Source of the DNA: Triticum aestivum
Taxonomy: Eukaryota; Streptophyta; Magnoliopsida; Poales; Poaceae
Reading direction: 5' to 3'
DNA length: 64,000 nucleotides
Assembly: GCF_018294505.1 (NCBI RefSeq)
Contig: NC_057809.1
Span: 132,096,979-132,160,978 of the forward strand
A program made the translations under genes and the position numbers. Below the pieces are notes generated by a model. It saw only the letters and a list, made by a program, of their open reading frames with translations. It was not told the DNA's origin and did no database searches. This document shows positions 56,586-64,000 of this stretch, in pieces (the stretch's first letter is position 1; each line of letters starts with the position of its first letter).

Positions 56586-57820
56586 TGTTGACACACGAAC
56601 ACGCCGAGGGTGATGCACCGCAGCTCACGTCGAAGGGGACACGACCGACAACGCGATACGCAAGACAGTCGACATGCGCTTTTGCAGACCCGAAAACCCC
56701 ACACCCCCGGGAGGGACCCCGTCAGGGAGTGCGGTGGCTATGGGCTGCCCTAGGTCGATTCGCTCGCCCCTAGGGCCTTGGAATTCACAGCTCTCAAACA
56801 CGAAGAACAACGAAGAACGAGAGAGAAAAACGATGGAGAGATAAAACGTTGATGAAAAAGTAGTATATTGATTTGTTCGATTGTGTGTTGTTCAATCGGC
56901 CGTCACCCCTTAGATATATAAGAGGCGTCTGGACTTCCCATGCAAGAAAAAGGCTTGGATTCACGTCCAAAACCCTAGTCAAATTCGGATTGGTTTTATC
57001 CGAACTTTCCAAAACTGTTCGGTTTAAACTGGCTGCATCTTGCGGGTCTTTTTTGTGGTGGTAAACCATCTCGGATGAAAATGAGCCCAAAAGCAATCTT
57101 GACCGTTTCGACGAGACGAACAACTTTCACGTTGAAGGTTTTTTGATCAGAGGTCATATTGAGGGTTAAATCGGTCACGCAAAACAGGCTATTCTCTCGC
57201 GCCACCCATCAGACACGTGTCTGGTGGAGCGCGCCACATCTCACCTCGTGACAGGGCTGCATTCCGATTGCTCTAACTTTTGCATACGAACTCGGATTTG
57301 GACGATCTTTATATCAAAATTGATCGTTTCGATGAGACGCACAACTTCTGTGTAGGACATTTCTCCATCCAAGATCGTTTGAATTAGATTCTGAGCCCAT
57401 CTTCAACTTCTTGTTGGCTTGACTATCACAACCTCCACCCCGGCAGGCCTTCCACCCGGGTAAGCTTTCCGCACCGACAAGGTTTCACCCCGGCAAGGTA
57501 TTTACACCGGCAAGGGTTCCTCCCTAGCTCGACAAGGTTTCTACCTCGGCAAGAGTTCCTCCTCGGCAAGGTTTCTCCCCCGGCAAGATTTCACACCGGC
57601 AAGCTTCTCCGCCGACAAGCTTTCCACGCCGGCAAGCTTCTCCGCCGGCAAGCTTTCTACGCTGGCAAGCCCTCACATCGGCAAGGTTTTACCCGGGCAA
57701 GGTTTCATTCAGCCGGTAAAGGCCGAATACTTTCTCACTCAGGGCCGGCCCGCGAAGTGTTGCCTCTAACTTTTGCATATGAACCCGGATTCGTGACCAT
57801 GCCAAAATCTGGTGTCAACA
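56586..57820 (-). repeat. Tat-III 5' LTR
   Basis: TGTTGACAC...GTGTCAACA, 1235 bp, closely similar to 48094-49328. Confidence 0.93.
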
Positions 57821-57825
57821 GTAAC
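57821..57825. repeat. target duplication of Tat-III, right
   Basis: GTAAC, identical to 48089-48093. Confidence 0.9.
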
Positions 57826-58397
57826 GTCATCAAATAAGACCGATTAATGACGACCCATTATGGTCGGTCGATGAAAGGACGATTTCAAATCTAGCCCGTT
57901 TACGGCCCATAATGCGGTCTGTTATTGGCCCATATTTGGCCGATCGATCATACGGCCCGTAGAAGGCCCATTAATGCTACGGCCCATAGAAGGCCCATTG
58001 TTTCTACGACCCTTAGAAGGTCCATTGTTTCTACGACCCGTAGGAGGCCCATGGTAAATATAGTAAATATGTAGCCCATGGTTATTGTGGCCTAGTTTTA
58101 AAAAATTAGGTTATTGCAGCTACTAGCAAATGCGGAAAAAGAACTGCACTGACTACAAGCAAACAAATAAACAAGACAATAAGGAAATAAATAAGTAAGC
58201 AACTTACACTAGGCTATCATGGCTATTAAACATATTACATCCACTGGGCATCAAAGTTAGCCACCAGTGCAAATATAGGGAACAAAGCCACATATCATAT
58301 ACAATGGTTGTCAAAGTTGGCGACCAGTGCAAATAAACACCGCAGCAAAACAAGTCCAGAACTAAAACCACTTCAGAAGAGCTCAAGAAACAATAGC
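57826..58397. other. CACTA subterminal and 3' non-coding region
   Basis: Continuation of the GGCCC repeat region to about 58090, then AT-rich sequence with two copies of a 26-bp block (atcaaagtt(a/g)g, gaccagtgcaaata) near 58250 and 58310. It probably holds the 3' UTR of the gene that follows on the minus strand. Confidence 0.6.
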
Positions 58398-58820
58398 CTA
58401 GGTACCCATAATGCTGGCAAGATGCTTAGCAAGCTTATTAACTTTCTCTTGTTTGGCGCTTAAATCCTCCAGCACTTGCTGTTGCACCAGAAAGTATGCA
58501 TCTGAATTCTGCAGGGACTTCCTCAGTCCTTCGGCTTCCTGTCGCATAACATCTGATAGATGTCTTTCAACTTGAAGTTGAGACTCAAGAAGCCGAACTG
58601 ATTCAGGTAGCGAGTTCGAAGAGCTGGTGCCAGCAGTAGTAGCCAATAACTCGAACACTACGTCAAGACAGGACTTTGGGGTTGTCTCGGTGTCTTCAAT
58701 ATAGTTTTTAGCAGCTTCCTTGGAGACCAACAGGGATGTCTCACTATCTTGAACCTTATCTGCATTACTTCCTTTACCATTGCATAACGGGGTACTCTTC
58801 TCCAATATTTTATCTGCGTT
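58398..58820 (-). pseudogene. CACTA accessory gene, last exon (coiled-coil C-terminus)
   Basis: The exon begins after an acceptor at 58821 with NADKILEKSTPLCNG and ends at TAG 58398-58400, 140 codons later. The second half (LLESQLQVERHLSDVMRQEAE...LEDLSAKQEKVNKLAKHLA) is a clear coiled coil. It matches the position and character of the second, non-transposase gene of grass CACTA elements, whose product is thought to bind the element ends. Upstream exons lie at 59340-62924. The exon itself is open, but the gene as a whole appears broken, and no catalytic motif is present. Confidence 0.6.
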
Positions 58821-59299
58821 CTAAAAGAGAAACAAACAAACACATCACAGGTTTACCATGTTGTATATGAAACTCATTTTGGTAAACCAGTTCAGTAGTA
58901 AGGTGGACAAGATAACAACACGAAACTAACATATATCTATGTAGTATGGTCACTGTATGGTCTATATCATTCTAGTTTATGTTGCCAAATCACGATAGAG
59001 ACAGTTCAAATCATATCTATTTAATACAAAGCCGCATAGACAGAGTATAAGTGTGGGAAACTACACATCAATAACAACACTTGTAATGTGCATGGCATGA
59101 GAACATAACTGTTTATTCAATTGAAACTGAAATCAACATAGAGCAAGTTACAACAGCAAACACGTTCAAGAAACAGGTTTAAAACATACCTGTTGCGCCA
59201 TTGGAGTTTCAATTGCATCCTTCAAATTTGAAATTAGTTGGTATGAGTAAATACAATGATGCAAGAGCAAAGTAGTATGAACCATAGCTATGGAACCTG

Positions 59300-59660
59300 A
59301 CCTGAGAACAATTCTTCTTCTGCTTTAAGCATTGACTTGGGGTTCAGAGTGGTGGTCCTCGTGCTTTGGGCACTGCAGTTGCCTTACTAACTGATCATGT
59401 TTGGGTGCTCTGTGGTGGAGACGGTGCTGTGTCAACTGGAACTGGGTTACTATCCGCTGGGGTTGGGGTTAGAAGGGGTATAGTTGGTTCTCTGTCCAAC
59501 TGGGTAGGGGTATAATCTGCGTGAGTCTGGGTTATGTGTGGTGGGGCTGGTTCTTGGGCAAGTACAACCGTGGTTCTATCTGCATTGACAGGTAGCACGA
59601 TCTTTTGTGAAGACCGTGTTTTTACTCCCATAGATACTGCCATCACCCCTCCAATTGAAA
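59300..59660 (-). pseudogene. CACTA accessory gene, duplicated exon copy 1
   Basis: Reads MAVSMGVKTRSSQKIVLPV, then a Pro/Thr-rich repeat-like part (PHITQTHADYTPTQLD), then TGA at about 59396. Past the stop the sequence resembling AVPKARG...LNPKSMLKAEEELFS continues to a donor near 59300. Copy 2 lacks this particular TGA. Function unknown. Confidence 0.55.
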
Positions 59661-60329
59661 TGGCTGATAAACAAGAAAAGTAATTGAATGTACATACATT
59701 GTAAGATAGACAGGTGCAATGGATAGTAGGGAAGAAAACAGGGCATGAAATAATGCACATTTATGTTGTCTAACCAAACAGAATAGCAGGACATAGTTTC
59801 ACATATATGATGGCTAATTAAACAGGATAGCATGACACAATTTCACATGTATGACCTTAGCCGAACAAGCAGACACATCACATGTTTACCATGTTGTATA
59901 TGAAACTAATTTTGGTAAATCAGTTTAGTAGTAATGTGGACAGCATAACAGCATGAAACAAACATATATCTATGTACCATGGTCACTTTATGGTCTATAT
60001 CATTCTAGTTTTTGTTGCCAAATCAAGATAGAGACATAGTTCAAATAATATTTGTTCAAGACAAAGCAGAATAGACAGAATATAAGTGTGGGAAACTATA
60101 GAGCAATAACAACACTTGTAATGTGCATGACATGAGAACAAAACTGTTTATTCAATTGAAACTGAAATCAACATAGAGCAAGTTACAACAGCAAACCAGT
60201 TAAAGAAACAGGTTTAAAACATACTTGTTTCACCATTGGAGTTTCAATCACATCCTTCAAATTTGAAAATAGTTGGTATGAGTAAATACAATGACGCAAG
60301 AGCAAAGGAGTATGAACCATAGCTAAAGA

Positions 60330-60690
60330 ACCTGACCTGAGAACAATTCCTCTTCTCCTTTAAGCGTTGAGTTGGGATTCAGAGTGGTGGTCCTCGTGCT
60401 TTGGGCACTGCAGTTCCCTTACTAACTGCTTGTGTTTGGGTGCTCTATGGTGGAGACGGTGTTGTGTCAACTAGAACCGGGTTACTATCTGCTGGGGTTG
60501 GGGTTAGAAGGGGTGTAGCTAGTTCTCTGTCCAACTGGGTAGGGGTACAATCTGCGAGAGTCTGGGTTATGTGTGGTGGGGCTGGTTCTTGGGCAAGTAC
60601 AATCGTGGTTCTATCTGCATCAACTGGTAGCACTATCTTTTCTGAAGACCGTGTTGTTACTCCCTTAGATACTGCCATCACCCTCTCGAA
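60330..60690 (-). pseudogene. CACTA accessory gene, duplicated exon copy 2
   Basis: Near copy of 59300-59660 (MAVSKGVTTRSSEKIVLPVD, then PHITQTLADCTPTQLD). It continues as STQTQAVSK where copy 1 has a stop but ends soon after in TGA. It arose by the 1.03-kb tandem duplication. Confidence 0.55.
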
Positions 60691-60789
60691 TTCAAATGGC
60701 TGATAAACAAGAAAATTAATTGAATGTACAGACATTGTATGATAGACAGGTGCAATGGATAGTGGGGAATAAAAGAGGGCATGAAATAA

Positions 60790-62215
60790 TTCACATTTAT
60801 GTTGTCTAACCAAACATGATAGCATGACACAATTTCACATATATAATGGCTAACTAAACAGGATAGCATGACACAATTTCACATTATGATGGCTAACTAA
60901 AAAAGATGGAAAGACATAGTTCAACATATGATGACTATGTAAATAGGATGACATGATATAACTATATAATGTGTTTTAAAATAGGTTGGCATGCCATAAT
61001 TCACATACACACTACCTATGGAAACATGATAGCAAGATATAATTCACAGATAGAATGCCATAATTCAAAATATGATGACTGTAAACACTAAACGGGATGA
61101 GATGATATAACTATATGATGTCTTTATTAAATGGGTTGCCATGCCATAATTCAGCTAGATGCTGTGTATGTAAACATGATGGCATGATATACTTCAAATA
61201 TATGATTTATGTAGTAATCAAGTAAGCAGATGGCAATCCATATATGATGTAAAAACTAAGCAATGCAAGACAACATGCATGACATGGGTAATATAACCTT
61301 GCCAAGTTTGACCATAGACCTCAGGGGGAAAATAGGACTGGTCATCAGTCTCTTAATCCTCCTCTGAGGAGCTCTCTGTAACCAGCAAGATGTCTGCTTC
61401 AGCAGGTAGCATTGTCTGCTCTGAATACCTTGTTTTCACTCTAGATACTTCCATCACCACTTCAAATGGCTGATGCATAGGAATAGTTGAATATACAAAC
61501 ATTGCCGACAAATGGAACACGTAATACAAAAAAATGATAGCATGATATAATTCACATACATGATGATTGGCTAAACAGCATGGCATTGCATAATTCACAT
61601 ATATAATGCCTTTGCAACAAGATATCATTGCATAATTCACATATATAATGTCTTGCAACAAGATGGCAATGCATAACTCACATATATGGTAATTAGACAC
61701 TAAACAGGTGGCATTCACACAAAGCATGTCTAAACTAATCAAATGACATAGCAATGCAAGACACCATACGCATGATATGAGCAACATAACCCTGCCAAGT
61801 TAGAGCATACACCTCGGGGGGGGGGATAGGACTGGTCATCTGTCTCTGAATCCTCCTTTGAGGAGCTATTCATAACCAGTGAGATATGTGCTTCATCAGA
61901 TAGCATAGTCTGCTCTGAAGACCTTGTTTTCACTCCAGAATTTTCCATCACCGTGTCAAATGGCTGATGCACACGAAGAGTAGTTGAATGTACTAACATT
62001 GTTGACAAATGTAATACGTAATGAAAAAGGATGGCCTGATACAATTCACATATAAGATGACTGGCTAAGCAGGATGGCATTACAAAATTCGCATATATGA
62101 TGCCTGGCTAAACAAGATGGCGTTGCATAATTCACATAAACGATGAATAAACTAAACAAATGGCATTCACACAAAGCATGTCTAAACTAAGCAGATGACA
62201 TATTTGATGTATAAA
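60790..62215. repeat. dispersed minisatellite in CACTA introns
   Basis: Degenerate 40-60-bp units of the type ggctaactaaacaggatggc followed by atgacataattcacatatatgatg recur at least eight times between the exon remnants. Similar units end each 1.03-kb duplicate. Confidence 0.7.
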
Positions 62216-62410
62216 GTAAGCAATGCAAGGCACCATATGCATGATATAACCAACATCAGCAAGCCAAGTTAGAGCGAAGACCTCAGGGGGTAAGTAGGAG
62301 TTGTATTCTCCTTCTGAATCCCCCTCGGAAGAAATTTCTTCCTCTTGATTACAATCCGAAATGGGTGGAGGGGGGCTGCCTTTGCGCCTACCATGGAGCG
62401 ACATCTGCAT
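61300..62410 (-). pseudogene. CACTA accessory gene, further exon remnants
   Basis: Three related exon-like stretches: about 61330-61470 (VKTRYSEQTMLPAEADI, then an acidic SSSEED tail), about 61800-61950 (VKTRSSEQTMLSDEAHI, then SSSKEDSETDDQ) and 62250-62407 (MSLHGRRKGSPPPPISDC, then a Glu/Ser-rich tail ending SYLPPEVFALTW). The first two share the TRSS(E/Q)..(M/V)LP motif of 59640 and 60670, so the exon has been multiplied four times. An acceptor CATGCAG precedes the 62407 exon. Frames and splice sites are only partly resolved. Confidence 0.45.
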
Positions 62411-62849
62411 GAAATTTTATTGCCACGCAAGGCTCGTCTCTTTTGCTCTACATGTTCAGTTCCATTATGTACAATAACTGACATGCATAGGAATAAAACA
62501 TAGTGAGATTATGTAAGGAGTGCATGCAGAAATCCAGAGTGATGGTAGCAACTTGTGGATAGACCCAAAACCGATGATAGCAGGCAGATAATGTCTTCAG
62601 TTAAAAAAATACATATAATGGCTTCTTTACTGTTTGTTTCCCCACCCAACATGAAACTCATAGTAGACACCAGAGATTAACCATATAGTAGATAGATACT
62701 ATTGATTGCGGCCCCGATATGTACCCCACAACCATTTAAAAACTCAAGTTGGACCATTAGTTTGGAGCTGACTCAGAGTCTAATCGGTGAACATGATGAT
62801 AAAGTAGCATATAATATTAAGCGATGCATAACATAAGCAGACACGAAAG

Positions 62850-62924
62850 AGTGCGACCTCTCTTGCAGACCCGTGTAGTCCTCGAGGTCATCTGCTTGGT
62901 TGATGATGGTAATGTAGTTGTCAT
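62850..62924 (-). pseudogene. possible first coding exon of the CACTA accessory gene
   Basis: ATG at 62924 (MTTTLPSSTKQMTSRTTRVCKRG) with a possible donor G|GTCGC near 62856. It would splice toward the 62407 exon. Support is position and frame only. Confidence 0.3.
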
Positions 62925-63099
62925 GGCTGCCCGCGGCGGGGAAGAAGATCTGAGGCGGCGAAAGACAGTCTGGATGCCGGATCCCTACTGTGATGGACCC
63001 TTCTGTCGTTGGGGCAGCTGAGCTAGGGTGGATGATGGCGCATCAGGAGTGGGACAAACCACACAAGGTTTTCTTTGACAACTATCTGTAAGAGAAGTA

Positions 63100-63435
63100 A
63101 TTCTGTAAGGGCTCATTTGAATTGGAGGATTCTAACAACACAGGGATTGGAACTACATAGTAACAGGATAGGAATGCTCGTGCAAAACAGAGAATTTAAA
63201 AACACAGGATTTCTGCCAATCTGGGTGTTTGGTTCATAAGAATTGGAAGATCACAGGATGCAAAGAAGCATGATGGGATTAAGTCAAACCACAAGAAAAT
63301 GTACGATTATAATGCTATTATGCTACTATCTCTTAGTCGTGTGCTTCATGAATAGGAATTTGAAAAGGATGACAAGTGGATATTCCTACGTTTTTTATTT
63401 CAAAGAGACAGTAAAGGAACAAATCCTACAGTTTT
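63100..63435. other. possible MITE-like fragment cut by an LTR
   Basis: Begins around gggctcatttgaattgg and contains several AACACAGGA/ACAGGAT words, like some short grass inverted-repeat elements, but the expected opposite end is replaced by the LTR at 63436. No coding sequence. Confidence 0.3.
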
Positions 63436-64000
63436 TGTCGGAGTAATGACCACGGGTAGCTTCATCTGCTCCCCATGGCGATTCAAGACATCGGGGCCGG
63501 CTGCGCCCCTCAAGCCTCGAAGACGAAGAGCCGCCTTCTCAGGGCCGTCTGGTCCAAGCGACCGGCTGCCATAGGGCGGTAGTTCTCAGAAGACGGCCAT
63601 GAGGTGGGCTGACTCCTAGCAGACGGCCTCCAGAGAGGCCGGCTCCTAGCAGGCGGCCCCCCTCGGCCCCCTTGAAGTTTGCACCACAATATGACAATGA
63701 GACGGGGCGTGGCTACAGTGCAGCCTACCACCCCTGAATCTAGGGCAAAGCGTGGCCACAGTGCTGCGTACTGGGCGGACATCCCCCGCCCGGCGCGGCA
63801 CTGTTGCCACATAGCCCATGACATCACCCATGGCAAAGGAGACCATGCTCCCACTACGAACTGTCGGTACGGCCCATAGACGGCGGGCCCTACCTGTCCG
63901 TGAGAGACCGACTCCTGACCAGAAGGCACCGGGGAGGCCGACTCCCCACGAGGTGGCCCTCCCCTCCCTCAAAGTCTGTGCGCCATTAATCGAAAGAGAC
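63436..64000 (+). repeat. start of a Gypsy-type LTR, runs off the window
   Basis: TGTCGGAGTAATGACCACGGG begins a GC-rich non-coding stretch with repeated GGCCG(G/A)CTCCTAGCAG words, typical of Triticeae Gypsy LTR U3 regions. The end, orientation of the body and target duplication are outside the window. Confidence 0.5.

Larger units (their letters stand above)
48094..57820 (-). mobile_element. Tat-III: complete Tat-lineage Gypsy element nested in CACTA
   Basis: 9.7 kb with two LTRs of 1235 bp, exact 5-bp target duplication GTAAC, and 9-bp perfect terminal inverted repeats TGTTGACAC/GTGTCAACA (in the left copy the first G is C). gag, protease, RT, two RNase H domains and integrase are all present on the minus strand but carry scattered stops and frameshifts. 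No antisense accessory gene is present. The LTRs look very similar, so the insertion is fairly recent and younger than the CACTA. Confidence 0.93.
58834..60886 (-). repeat. tandem duplication of about 1.03 kb within the CACTA gene
   Basis: The blocks 58834-59866 and 59867-60886 align along their length in the same orientation. Each contains one exon-like segment plus the same intron sequence (for example tatatctatgta, ggtctatatcattctagttt, aataacaacacttgtaatgtgcatg). Confidence 0.85.
47139..63100 (-). mobile_element. CACTA DNA transposon (Caspar-like), split by Tat-III
   Basis: The left terminus is CACTATAAAAAAAGGACAC at 47139, preceded by TTG as a possible 3-bp target copy. The subterminal region (47160-48090, resumed 57826-58090) is packed with GGCCC(G/A)T motifs in both orientations, typical for transposase-binding repeats. 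From about 58200 a multi-exon minus-strand gene remnant follows. The other terminus was not found; the right limit is approximate. No TNPD-like transposase core was recognised. The family name is from recollection of the end sequence. Confidence 0.78.

Overview
The window is plant nuclear DNA from a large, repeat-rich grass genome, most likely a Triticeae species (wheat, barley or Aegilops). Evidence for this is an Angela/BARE-type copia LTR, a Sabrina/WHAM-like gutted LTR element, a CACTA element with the usual Triticeae ends, a Tourist-type MITE, and several Tat-lineage Gypsy elements with dual RNase H or antisense extra ORFs. Family names are from memory of sequence signatures, not from a search. 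Only one ordinary host gene is visible: an intact eight-exon glyoxylate/succinic semialdehyde reductase gene (GLYR1) on the minus strand at 7628-12200.

Layout. 1-830: broken PIF/Harbinger transposase. 1585-7480: complete but mutated L1-type LINE bounded by 14-bp target duplications, its 3' end 148 bp from the GLYR1 stop codon and convergent with it. 7628-12200: GLYR1, with a Tourist MITE in intron 5 and a duplicated block around a decayed copia 3' end in intron 3. 12600-14500: two adjacent Helitron-like segments. 14937-31069: a hAT-like transposon (8-bp target duplication) split by a 15.2-kb Tat Gypsy element (Tat-I, 511-bp LTRs, 5-bp target duplication), itself split by a 1.73-kb copia solo LTR. 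31247-33660: 3' LTR and 3' region of another Tat-like element (Tat-V) holding a decayed tRNA-Lys(CUU)-like sequence. 33690-44077: 3' part of a plus-oriented Tat element (Tat-II) whose LTR is split by a 7-kb gutted LTR element (36637-43660). 44078-45923: gag and 5' LTR of a minus-oriented Gypsy element (Tat-IV). 45924-47122: two truncated BARE/Angela-type LTR ends in tandem. 47139 to about 63100: a CACTA element split by a 9.7-kb Tat element (Tat-III, TSD GTAAC). 63436-64000: start of another LTR, cut by the window edge.

The most notable system is in Tat-I. Antisense to gag-pol, between integrase and the 3' LTR, lies a self-contained plant-style transcription unit: tandem TGACGTCA/TGATGTCA motifs, a TATAAATA box, a 5' UTR intron, and five coding exons that join in phase with GT-AG introns to about 990 codons, broken by one in-frame TAG. 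Its N-terminal half looks like the 'putative gypsy type transposon' domain (PF04195), and its C-terminal half has a coiled coil. The neighbouring pol region has several nonsense changes. Tat-II carries a second, more decayed antisense copy of this type of gene, so the arrangement recurs. Short PPT-like AGCCCCCAAG motifs are scattered through the 3' regions of these elements.

Limits: calls rest on reading translated sequence and matching ends by eye; no database search or alignment was run. Element boundaries supported by matching target duplications are firm; others are approximate.
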